Origin: Tetracentron sinense
Taxonomy: Eukaryota > Streptophyta > Magnoliopsida > Trochodendrales > Trochodendraceae
Assembly (NCBI GenBank): GCA_015143295.1
Contig: CM026560.1
Coordinates: 2,916,501 to 2,980,500 of the forward strand
Length of the DNA stretch: 64,000 nucleotides
Direction of reading: 5' to 3'
Positions within the stretch are counted from its first letter, which is position 1, and each line of letters starts with the position of its first letter. Shown here one piece after another: positions 10,497 through 22,200 of the stretch. A program made the translations under genes and the position numbers. Below the pieces are notes generated by a model. The model was not told where the DNA came from and did not search any database. It was given only the letters and a program-made list of their open reading frames with translations.

Positions 10497-11047
10497 CTCT
10501 CTTCAAGTCAACCCATAAATCAATGATGCATCGCCCATTCTGAATGTCATTGTATTGAGTACGCCATACGCCATAATAACTTGGGATCACTCAGTAGATA
10601 CATTGTTGTTGTCGAGACCTTCACTTCCTTTGATTCCTATCTCACGGCTTGAAAGTATTGTTCCATGTCGATTAAGAAATTATCGAGCTCATTTGCATCT
10701 CTCACACCACTATATGAGCGTGGCTCTATCACCTTCACTTTGACTGTATGTCTCGGTTGGGCCATGAATGTGCGAATCAACTGTCATGGTAAACACATTC
10801 AACCGGTTGGTGAGATCCTCGATCTTAGCCAAGAGAGCATCCACTGTCCCCTTCACGTTCTTGATCAAGGTCTCCAGTGATTCGGCTAATTCTTAGTGTC
10901 CTTGTTCGACGTTGCCTACTTGGTCATCCATTTGCACCAACGTTTGCAACATTCCATCTGGGCTTCCATCTCATCCAGAAGATTCTTCTTAGTGCACGCT
11001 TTTGTCCCTTGAACCATGTCTTCTACCCTTGAATATATGGTCACGAC
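10497..11047 (-). pseudogene. gypsy gag N-terminal relic
   Basis: Minus-strand sequence directly downstream of a primer-binding site. Patches such as L-V-Q-M-D-D-Q-V-G-N-V-E, S-L-E-T-L-I-K-N-V and I-E-D-L-T-N-R-L (coiled coil) and, further in, the E-Y-I-D-R-R block are typical of gypsy gag, but stops interrupt every frame. Confidence 0.55.
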
Positions 11048-11063
11048 CTTGATCTGATACCAA
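11048..11063 (-). other. Primer-binding site (Met-tRNA type)
   Basis: Minus strand reads TTGGTATCAGATCAAG, one mismatch from the common TTGGTATCAGAGCAAG. It marks the left edge of a minus-oriented 5' LTR. Confidence 0.75.
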
Positions 11064-11064
11064 C

Positions 11065-11340
11065 TGACACAGACAAAGCACGTAGGGGCTTCCCAAACCC
11101 CCTTTAACGCCACATCAGTGTTAAAGATGATCAGTGTTATTGCATCAAGATAAAAATTACACAACAATATACATGCAAAGAAAATAAAGATACTAGGGGA
11201 GTAGTTGATCAAAGATGGGTGCTAAGACAACGCACTCGAGTGAACTATCACCTCCCTTACAAGGTGGATGCTAATCCATTTACAGATTTCCAAAATTGAA
11301 CATTATATGTCCTGTATATTCATATTGGCTTATTACGAAA
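11065..11340 (-). repeat. gypsy 5' LTR, right end uncertain
   Basis: Begins TGACACAGAC next to the primer-binding site. No matching ...GTGTCA end was found, so 11340 is approximate. No coding; 11341-11569 shows nothing else recognisable. Confidence 0.45.
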
Positions 11341-11569
11341 ATACCACTTAGACTTTATGGATTAAACTATCTTCGTAAAAAAAGAAAAAAAGACACAAAT
11401 AGTGCCACCACCAAGGCCATGCAACATTTTGGACGGCTGGTCGTGCCACTGGACTAAATATATAACTCACGGGCTTGAGTTTGGATAGCTTCTGACCTGT
11501 CCCAAGCCCAAGCCCTTTAAGATTATGCTCCAATTTGAGTTAAGAATATTTCTATGCAATGGAAAAATC

Positions 11570-12163
11570 TAGGGCTGTCAACGGATCGGATCCGGACCGG
11601 ATCTGCCTAGATCCGAATCCGATCCAAGATCTGTCGGATCATGAAGTAATCAATCCGAATCCGATCTGATTACGTTTGTGAGATCCGAATCCGAATAAGG
11701 TTAATTTTTTTTTTAAAAAAATTATTTTTTAATAATTTATAATCTTCTGATTAAGAATCCGATAGATCCGAATCCGATTCGAGATCCGTCGGATCATGAA
11801 GTAATCAATCTGAATCCGATCTGATTACATTTGTGAGATCCGAATCCGAATAAGGTTAATTTTTTTTAAAAAAATTATATTTTAATAATTTAAAATCTAA
11901 TAATATATTAATTCACTCTAATTAATGTTAATTTTTTTAAAAATAATATTTTATGCATAGCAAATCTAAGTAATATATTTAAAATGATTAAAAAAAATTA
12001 TGATAATCGGATTAGATCACCCTATATCCAGATCTGATCTGATTATAATCGGATTCCACCGATCCGATTCAATCCGAATCCGATCTGACGGATCACATAT
12101 AGGGTTCAAAGTCTGACTAATCGGATCGGATCCAGATCATGATCCGATCCATTGACAGCCCTA
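11570..12163. mobile_element. hAT-type MITE in the JmjC gene promoter
   Basis: 594 bp with ends TAGGGCTGTCAACGGATC and GATCCATTGACAGCCCTA as inverted repeats, flanked by 8-bp TSDs with one mismatch (GAAAAATC 11562-11569, GAAAAGTC 12164-12171). Many GGATC/GATCC words, and an internal direct duplication of about 110 bp (about 11617-11720 and 11766-11875). Non-coding and non-autonomous. Confidence 0.85.
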
Positions 12164-12483
12164 GAAAAGTCCAACCCGGTCCATATTATCAACGGGTGAC
12201 ACGTACCTCACTTTGGCAGACATAAAAAAGGGGCCTTTCTGCGCACACCGTGCAAGTTAGAGAAACACACAATCCTTTCCGTCTATTTATAGTACCACTC
12301 CAGCAATACCGATTGCAATTCCGAAGAACAAAAAGCGCTTTTAATCTCCTTGGCGGGACGAGACGAGTCACGAGACGAAACGAAACGAAACGAAGTGGTC
12401 TTTTATTTTTAAAATTTGTTTCGAAACAGTGAGTTAAAGAAGCAGAAAGCGGTTTTCCGACCATCGAAATCCGGTTTTCCAGC
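12164..12483 (+). promoter_or_regulatory. Presumed core promoter and 5' UTR of the JmjC gene
   Basis: 320 bp between the MITE at 11570-12163 and the ATG. An A-rich TATA-like CATAAAAAAG lies at 12221-12230, about 260 bp before the start codon. A GA/ACGA-rich run with short tandem repeats (AACGA units near 12380) follows in the probable 5' UTR. The transcription start is not determined. Confidence 0.45.
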
Positions 12484-13221
12484 ATGCCCGACTTGGATTC
12501 CGACGAGGGTGATGTTCTAGGCGCACCTCCCGACCACCTGCGTTGCCATCGAAACGACGGGAAACAATGGCGGTGCAAGAACTGGAGACTCCACGAGAAG
12601 AACTTATGCCAAGAACATTTCTTCTATTCTCGTGGGAAGTCGAAGAAGAAGAGAGAGAAGGCTAGGGTTGCAGAAGATCGAACCGAGAAACAGCAACGGA
12701 AGGGTCAGCAGAAAAAGGGGAAGCACAGGCGAAAGAAGGGTAAAGGGTTTCAGAAGGAAAATGTGCAAAAAATTGGAGGGACTTCGATGAAGAGAAGCCG
12801 AAATGACGGCGGTTCTGATGGAGAAACAGACGATGAGAAGAAGAAGCGGCGGAAGAAGAGTGAGGATTCCGATGAATCGTTCAAATTGGGGAAAAACGCC
12901 AAGGACGAAATCAAGTCGGAGAGGAAAATTCAAAGGGGAAGGAAATCAGGACTGGCGAAATGTGAAGTGTCAGAGGAGTTGGAGAATTCGGAAAACAAGG
13001 AGAAGGGTTTTGAAGGTACAAGTAGGTCGGCTTCTTCTTCAGTTAGGGTTTCGGAAGGTCCGAAACGAAAGGGGGGTTGGCCTCGTGGAAAGAAGAGGAA
13101 AATGGGGATGGTGGTGAAAAAGGAAGATTTTGGAGAGTCGGACAATGTGGAAGGGAAAGAGAAGGGTTTGGAACGTAAGAGCGGGTTGGTTTCTTATTCG
13201 CGTAGGAAGAAAAATGTGAAT
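12484..13221 (+). CDS. JMJ25: JmjC gene exon 1: start codon, WRC domain, basic linker (aa 1-246)
   Basis: Opens with ATG at 12484, a short acidic leader, then a WRC domain with Cys21, Cys31, Cys42 and His45 around the W-R-C core (W29-R30-C31). WRC is a plant C3H zinc motif linked to DNA binding and nuclear targeting. The rest is very rich in Lys, Arg and Glu with several nuclear-localisation-like clusters (for example KSKKKREK and EKKKRRKK) and is probably disordered. The donor is AAT|GTAAGT at 13221/13222, phase 0. This ATG was chosen because it immediately precedes the conserved domain. Confidence 0.92.
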
Positions 13222-16200
13222 GTAAGTGAACTCCTTACTCTTTTGAATTTCAAATCTTTGTTTTTGTTTTTAAAATTTTTTGGTTTCAACAGGGGAAGGA
13301 AGATGATTCCCTTATGTGCCATCAATGTCAGAGGAATGATAAAGGAAGGATCGTTCGGTGCGGCAAATGTAAAAGGAAACGATATTGTGCCCCATGTATA
13401 CAGAGATGGTAGTTTCTTCCCCTCTTTATCCATTACTTCTAGTTTTTCTTTATTGTATTTTGGTTTTCAGTAGATAGCGTTTCAATCTCTTAATTTGTTA
13501 TGCCAAAAGGTTTGCATAATTAATTGAATTGCACCTCAATTTGTTTTTGTTTCCCACTTTTTTCGAATTGATCATCACCTTTTTCCTATAACTGCTTGTA
13601 CTATAATTAATATTACTACTGAAATTTGCAATCTTTAGGAATTAAATTGCTAAATGGTATGGGTATTATTTAATGGAGCACACGGGCTTCTTATTCTGTT
13701 TGTACTTTGTAGAGAGAGAACTAAGAGGCAGTAGACCTAATAATAGTATTTGCCAGTAGTTAAATTGTATACCATACGATTGCTTGACTATTTGTCATGT
13801 TACAACTGTCAGAATATTATCTTGATCTGTGGCCCCTAATTATGGTCATGAGGAGTTTCTAAAATGTAGCCTAGCTGATTGGAAACTGTGTTTATTTTCC
13901 GAAAAAAGATATTAATTATCAGATTCTCCCTTTGTATAAAGTCCTTGATTGCTTAAATGAGCTCTCGCATTGCATTGCTTGTCAATCTTTTTTTTTATTA
14001 TCGATAAACTAGGTAAATATATAATAAAAAAGGAGAGAACTGCAAAAGTTAAAATAAGCAGAACTTCATAAGATCGTGAACCAAAAGACGGCAGAAACAA
14101 AAAGGAACAAAACACCCAAGGGTACTCCTAGCCGCTTGGACGCGGCCCCATAACTGACTCAGGCTAGGACAAGGCCAAAGTTCGCCTCTGCCCGACTAGA
14201 AGAAACCCACTCCAATACCAGAGAGATAGTGCTAGCGCAGATTCTGTGAAAAGGAGAGTGTAAGTTCTCAAAGACTCTCTTATTCCTCTCCATATTGACC
14301 ACGTTATTGCACCCCGCAAAACCTGTCAAATGACCAACCTTGAACCATCCCTGCTTACCAAGTCTCAGCATGATATGAAGTTTAGAAAGGAAGAGGGAAA
14401 GACCCACTCCACACCTACTCTGGAAAGAAAGAAACTCTAAATCTCACAAGCTACAGGACAATGCAAGAGGAGGTGATCTATCGACTCTTTCGCCTGAAGG
14501 CCGAAGCATCTATTAGCCATCCTCTATCCTTGATTTTTCAAGTGATCACATGTGATAATTTTATTTCAACCCGCATTCTAAAGGAAGAAGGATACTTTAG
14601 AAGGAATACTTGCATTCCACACAGTCCTATGAGAGAAGGGGACGGATGGACAAGACCCAAGAACCTGAGCTAGAGATCTCACTGAAAACCGACCCTTGTT
14701 ACCTCTAGACCAAGATCTACAATCCCTACCATGGGAGGCCAGAGGAAGTGCCCCTAATTGTGCTTGTAGCCTGCCAAACTCGATTATTTCCCAGTCATTT
14801 AACCTTCTTAGTTTGGGGCACTAGACTGCCCCCTCATTGACCCTATTGTTACAATCCCTCACTGACGCATTCCGATCACAAGCTATAAGGAAGATAGATC
14901 CAAAATCAGCTTGCAACGTGGTGGCTCCACACCACAAATCCTTTCAAAACCTAACTTCGAATCCCTCACCTACCTTATATTGGAAGAATGAAATCACTGA
15001 GCTAGCAACTGACATGATCCCCTTCCACATCCCTACACCATGAGGCCACCTAACTTCCTTTGGGATCCATTGCGACCGTTCTCTGTATTTTTCAACAATC
15101 ACTGACCGCCATAAACTCTCCATTTCCTCCCCAAACCACCATACTTATTTGCCCAGAAGGGCCTTGTTTACTAAGGACAAGGGCTTCAATCCGAGACCAC
15201 CCTCTCTTTTCGAGTGACAAATTCGAGCCAAGTCAACTAGGTGATATTTAAAGCGACCCCCTTTCTCATGCCAAAGGAACTTCCGTTGCATTCGTTCTAG
15301 GGAACGAGCTACTAAGCGAGGGATAATGAGGGTGGACATAAAGTAGGTTGATAGACTACTTAGAGTGCTTTAAATCAGTGTTAACTTCCCGTCTTTTGAT
15401 AGATAAAATGACTGCCAACCCGACAGGCGTTTAGCGAACCTATCCAACATTGGCTTGGACTTGAAACTAGCCCTGAGAGGCATACCTAGGTACACCGATG
15501 GGAGAGACTCTACCTTACAACCAACGCATGACGCAATTCTAATACCACCCCGACCCCAATGATTTTAGATTTGGACATATTGATCTGCAACCCTGAAACT
15601 GCTTCAAAACACAGAAGAAGGCTCCTAATTGCAATTAGATCCTGTCTCGATGCTCGACAAAAAACTAGGGTATCATTTGCAAATTGGAGGTGAGAGACCC
15701 TCAATCTAGCTCTATCTAGGGAGAAACTGTTGAAGATCAACCCATCAGCTCGGGATAGCATCCTACTCAAAGCTTCCAAGACAATAATGAACACGAAAGA
15801 GGAGAGGGAATCCCCTTGCCGCAACCCCCTAGAGCTTTGAAAGTAGCTGACCGGATTACCATTGAGGAGGATGGAGAAAGAGGCCGACGAGATACGGAAC
15901 TGCATCCAATGGCGCCACCGAGGACCAAAACCCATATGATTCAGGATCTACCCAAAAAACTCTCAGTTAATGTGATCATATGCTTTCTCCATATCCACCT
16001 TACACAATATACTCGGATCCTTGGATCTAATCCTATCATCAATGCATTCGTTTGCTATTAGAATGCCATCAAGGATTTGCCTACCGTCCACGAAAGCCCG
16101 TTGTTGTGGGGAAATTATATGACCCATCACACCCCTAAGTCGAGAGGCTAGCACTTTGGACAAGATCTTGTAAACACTGCTTAGTAGGCTGATGGGCCGA

Positions 16201-19200
16201 AAATCAATGATATCCTCTGCCCCTTTCTTTTTTGGTAAACAAAGGTGTTGTTAATCACCCTGTCAAAACGCTCAAACTCATACAACTCACTCATCACAGC
16301 CAAGAAATCTTTTCCTACAATATCCCATTATGCCTGATAGAATTCAATAGTAAAACCATCAGGGCCAAGAGCCTCATCCCCTACCATATCGTGGATGACT
16401 CTGAGAACCTCCTTTTCCTCAAAAGGAGCCTCCAAAGCTTCCATCTGATCCACCGGCAAAATCTTAAAAGGAAGGTCATCCAATTGAGGGCGCCACTGTT
16501 CCTTCTTCGTATAGAGGTTCTGGTAAAATGAGACCATACTTTCCGCCACCTCCACGGGCCCCTCCCTCCACTCACCGTCCACTTTTAATTTGGAAATGAA
16601 GTTACTTTTCTGGTGGAAGTTAGCCATCCTATGAAAAAATCTAGTGTTGCGATCACCTTCCTTCAGCCACCTGATTCTAGACTTCTGCTTCCAACTAATC
16701 TCTTCTAATTTGGCTGTGTGCAAGTATTTTGATTTCGTGGCCTCCTTGGAGAGATCCTCATTTGAGGAGAGGGGCCTCACTTCTTCGGCCATGTCTAACT
16801 CCCCTATGTCCTTTAGAAGGCTAGCTAGTCTAGCTTGGATATTGCCAAAAACTTCACAATTCCAAACCTTAAGTCGGCTTTTAAGAGCTTTGAGTTTGAG
16901 CCCAAACCTAGTGCTAGCCGACCCCCAACCCCCTCGAGAGTTCCACATTCCGACACTACTCCCTTAAACCTCTCATCATGAAGCCACATGTTCCCGAATC
17001 TGAACGGAATGGGGCCCCCTTGGAAATGCCCCGACTCCAGTGATAATGGAACATGATCCGAGATTGGACGAGGCATGGCCGACTGAATGATGTTTGGAAA
17101 GTGACTTTCCCAAGTCGGGGATCAAAGGACCTGATCCAATCTGCTAGCTAGTCAACTGGATGTAGGCTATAGTAGCATGTTATTTTTCATACAACCCAAA
17201 CCTAGTGCTATCTGACCCCCAATCCCCTCGAGATGTCCACACTTCCGACACTACTCCCTTAAACCTCTCATCATGAAGCCACATGTTCTCGAATCTGAAC
17301 GGAATGGGGCCCCCTTGGAAATGCCCCGACTCCAGTGATAATGGAACATGATCCGAGTTGGACGAGGCATGGCCGACTGAATGATGTTTGGAAAGTGACT
17401 TTCCCAAGTCGGGGAACAAAGGAACCGATCCAATCTGCTAGCTAGTCTACTGGATGTAGGCTATAGTAGCATGTTATCTTTCATACATAGTGTTTTTGAT
17501 TTTTTGCTGTTATTGTTTATCTTATCTTTTCATCTTGCGGTCTTTGGTTCATATTCTATGTGAACCTTTGATCTGATTTAAGTTGTTGCACTTGTTGTTT
17601 TCTTTTCTATATATATATATATATTGTGTGACTACCTATAAAAAAAAATCATATTATGCCCGTCTGTCGTGTTGCAACTATTGAGTATTACTTTGGAGTA
17701 GAAGTGGACTAGAAATGGCATAAAGGGGTACAAGCAAATGAGACTCTTATATCTCTCTTACGGTCATGGATTAAAATTTCGAGATGTACTACATACTAGA
17801 ATTTGTATTATTCGGTACACTGGTACGGGGAATATATAGAAGTCCAAGGTAAAAATGCGTATCGGATCGATACTTACTGATACTATCGACACAATTATAA
17901 AATCAAGCTATTTTATCATTTGCGTGTTTGTAAACACCCCTAAAACCTATTATTTCAACAATCTTTATTATATAATCAATTTATACGCCTAAAACAACAA
18001 CTCCGTTGTTGATTTTATGTTCAAAAATGAAGATCTAAGCATTTGATTTTGGAGTAAAAGGGTTTTCTCAACTTCTTAAAGGTATTCAAACTACTGTTTT
18101 TCAAATTTAGTTAAAATTAACAAAATACGTTGTAATCAACCCAAAAGGAGCATATCTATTAATTTTATGCGAAATCTATGGACCAAAACCAATTTTTATA
18201 AGAAATAAATGATTTTTCATTATTTTTTTTTGAAAAATCAAGTTTTCAATATTTCAAAAAATACCTTCAATCTAGGGTTAAATCTAGAATTTGAGCTGAC
18301 ATGTAGTTTGCTATGGTATTGAGCTTGTATAAACTATAATGTATGTCATTTACTTTATGGTTGTAAAGTCTATACTTCCTTATGTATTCATTGAGTGTAA
18401 AGTTTTCGTATTTAAATTGTATTGCCTATACTTGGCTAAGTGACTATGGTTTGTGTTCTTATAGTCGTTTATCGGCATGCTCCCCATGGTAACTTATAAA
18501 TTCTTACTTTTCATATGTATGATTTTTAATGTAGTTGGGGGGACTTCATTTAGTTTGTTATTAGCTTATATTTGTATAAAAGAAGTTTTATGCTAGATAT
18601 CTAAGTTTTTTCTTGTGTATTGAAGCGTATCTTAATTTTTTCTGGCGTATGGGCCTACTGCGTATATCGAATCAATTTTCCGATACAAACCCTACAATCA
18701 CTTTACCGATATTCATACCGATACTAATATTTTGATCCATTCTTACAATTTCTCTAAACTTGATAGTAGAAATAATTGTGTTATATTCCTAGAGGTCCTG
18801 CATAGAGATGGTTAAAAATCTGTTGTGCTAACCTTGAGATATTTCATATCTAGCAAACCCTCCATCGGGAATCCATTCCATTAAATCTAATGGCATTGTC
18901 GTCTAACGTGCACAAGCATCTTGAGATCCGTAAGTTTAGGACGAGGGATGTTTCCTCGTGCAGCTTTGTGCAATATCGACCAAATACTAATGTATTTGTT
19001 GGGTGGAGCAGAGCTTTAACCTGCCTTCTTTCAAACCCTATAATAGGGTCCAGTCTGCTGGAAAAAGAGGTCTGTAGAATTCTTCCCTTAAATGGGCAAT
19101 TGCCTCTCAGTCCTTGTGGAATAGACAAGGGTGTCCTTCTTTTCATTATGGCCACAAAGGCTCTTAAGTCTTAGGAGGATGTTGTGCAAAGCTGAAGAAA

Positions 19201-22200
19201 TAGATTTTGAAGTTATTTTGGTAAGTTAAGAAGGCTTACGTACCTCCCACCATTCTGTGGATGACACACGATTCTTTGTGAGTTGCTCCAGGAAGTTAGG
19301 TATCTTAGATGTCTGCCTAGGTGTTTTGAGCCAGTTTTCAGGCTTAAAATTAATTGTTTGAAGAACGAGATGCAAGGATTAAAAATACGGTTTAGGGTGA
19401 TGTTTCGGTCCACCAAACTGAAACCTATCCGTATTGGTTTCAGATGATATATATAGTTTTTTCTTTTTGTAAAAAAATAAATAAAAATCAAATGAGTTAT
19501 AGGAACCAAGTTTATCAAATTTAAAGTCATGGGAAACGACTCAAAGACAAAGTAACAAACACAAATATAATTACACAATGAATGAAAACATTAATAACTA
19601 ATAAACAATATGTATCGCTTGTTTCGTATTAGTATAAATATCGTACAAGGAGTTACCAAAACCTATATGTATTGTCCGCTTTGTAAGGTTTCAACGATTT
19701 TTATTTCCATGACGACATGTACGGTGTAAAGGAGTTTCCCAATTTAGAGCTTCTAGCTAGTTTGTTGGGGTGTAGGATCGACAATAGTCCCTTCTTGTAT
19801 TTGGGGCTGCCTTGGGGGCTAGCTTTAAAGTCGGTTTGGGATCTGGTGGTGAAAAGAATCTGTAGGAGGTTGGCAGCGTGGAAGGCTCATATGATGAGGA
19901 TTGTGAGAATCTATTTAGGATTTGCATTTCCCTATTTTTCTGGTGGTTGATCACAAGGATCTTGTCTAGGGCTGATGTCGATATGAAGGTTTGAACCTTT
20001 GGGGGAAACATGGCTCCAAATCTTCCTAAACTAAGTATTCTTGGGAATTTCAGCATGCTCCTTATTAAGAAATGGTCATAAAAGTCTCTGGGGATTATAT
20101 TCCCCTTGGAGTTTCCATTCCATATCCTTCAATCTTCAATGTTTGGGTTGATTCTGATTTCCTTCAGCCTATGGAAGAAATTGGAGCATTCCTCAGTCTC
20201 TCTATCCCTTAGGTTTGTGGAATACCTGCCACACTATCTCCTTGCCTCACCTCTCTAGGTTTGTGGAATACCCGCCTCACTATCTCCTTGCCTCACCTCT
20301 CGAAAGGCTCAAATATTAGGACCTCCTTAGAGGGGACACAAACTTGTATAAGCGAGGACAAACATCACAAATCTGTTTGCTGCACGCCAATCATCCTCCC
20401 AAAATTGAATTCTGCAACCTTTCTCCCTGAGAAAACTTGACTACTTTATGGAAATCTCTCAAGGAAAGATATATTAATATGTGATGGTAAAATGGGAAAA
20501 ATGGTGTTGCGTCATAGGTTATGGAAGATTTAGGTATATTTTATTAACTTTTAAAGAAAATTTGTATCTTTTACAACTTTAAATGAAATATTTTAATCCC
20601 CATGATTTACAATTCCTTTTTTATGATTCATTTCAAAGCTACCCCTTGCATTTTTACACTTTGATTCAATGTTGCCAAAAATGGTTCCAAGTTTAGATAA
20701 CTTTCCAAGAAAGAAAAAAAAAAGATGCAATTTCTTCTTCTTCTTCCTTTTAATATTATTTACTTCTGTATTCTTATTCATATTAATATTTGTTTCTGGA
20801 GCTATTAATTGGAAATTGGAATTATCCTATGTTATTATTATTATTGTTTACTTTTGGAGCTATTAATTGGAATTATCCTACGTTTTTTTGCTTGGCTGAA
20901 CTTGGATGCATTTTACCCCCTCAGAATATTAATAAAAGAGATAGATTTGGTTCTTACTACCCTTGCATAATTTCTTAGGGCTTGTTTGGAGGGTCGCATG
21001 ACAAGAGTGGCGAAAGTTAGTCGGGTCGTGTAACTCAGAAAACTCGAAAAAAACTCGATTCGACCGACTTAGAAGTATATATATATATATATAATCAAAC
21101 ATAAATATAAAAATTCTATTTGCAAAATAATTTCTACTTTTTACAATTTTACTACAAATTTACAAATTTAAAAGCCGTAAAGTAATTGTAATACTAAAAG
21201 CCTAAAATCAATCCTAATTTCAGAAATTAGAATATTCCTCTTCTTTTCCTCGAATGAGACTTCGATATGGGTTGAACGAGATTTTTAAAAAAGTCATCTA
21301 TGTCCTAGAGTGACTCGGTTGTGTCTTTCGAGTCAGGTAACTCGGCCTGACTCGTCACTCAGGCAAAAGGGAGATCGAGTTTTTTTGGGCGAGTCGACCC
21401 GAAACTCTATCGAGTTGAGTCAACTCGCCGAGTTTTTGAACCATGGGTAAAACGATTCAAATCACAAGTGAGAATATAAATTGGGTAAATCTCATTCGAT
21501 TTGCGATTCAAATCGTACGATTCTTGCGATTTGAGCACGAAACCTCAGTTACGGACTGATGAAAAATATTTTTTAATGGGCAGTGATCAGCACACTCCGC
21601 ATTAGAATAGGTAGTCTAATGCCATGGCCACGTGTTTTACTCTTTTAACTATGGTTAAGCATAAGAAAATTAAAGTAAATATTTTGGTTTTTTTTGCTGT
21701 TTAAAAATCAAGTTTAGATTACTTAACTATAGGAGTGAGTGAATCTTTAACTACAGTTGATGTGTGGTAAAAATGGGGCATTGACCAATGAGGATTGCAC
21801 ATTAGAATAGGTAGTCTACTGTGGCAGTAAGTTATTAGTATTTTCCTTTTTTATTTTCTTTCAATTTCTAAAAGTACTTTATGCCTTTTATAAAGAGAGA
21901 ATAAATTGGAAAACCCCTATTACGGACATGCCGAAACCCCTATTTGGATTTTTTCTTTGTTGCTGTGTAATGGGAAAAAAAGAGAACGAAAAGAAAAGAG
22001 AAGAAGAAGAAAGATGATGGAGTTAGAGAGTTGGAACTCTAAGAGAATTTGATAGTTTATTTTATTAGTATTTTTAATTGTACAAGTTTTTTGATATTTG
22101 ATGTCATACATAGTGAATATATGAGTTTACTTTGTTGATTTATATTTGATGATATTGGGGGTTATGTTTTGTTTTATGGAGTTCATTCACGTTTTGTATA

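Larger units (their letters stand above)
13988..17487 (-). mobile_element. L1-type LINE, 5'-truncated, in intron 2
   Basis: Minus-strand LINE whose poly-A tail shows as the T run at 13988. Along its strand: end of the endonuclease (S-D-H-V-P-L), the linker with [16 protein letters not shown] (G-L-R-Q-G-D-S-L-S, then Q-F-A-N-D-T), V-N-K-A-L-L-G-K and the 3' zf-RVT part. The frames are offset by shifts. The RT site reads F-A-N-D where F-A-D-D is expected. The 5' end carries a 293-bp tandem duplication. Confidence 0.9.

Noticed and set aside
12604..12933. Minus-strand open frame opposite exon 1
   Set aside because: Shadow of the lysine-rich coding exon; no domain, and the plus strand carries the conserved WRC protein.
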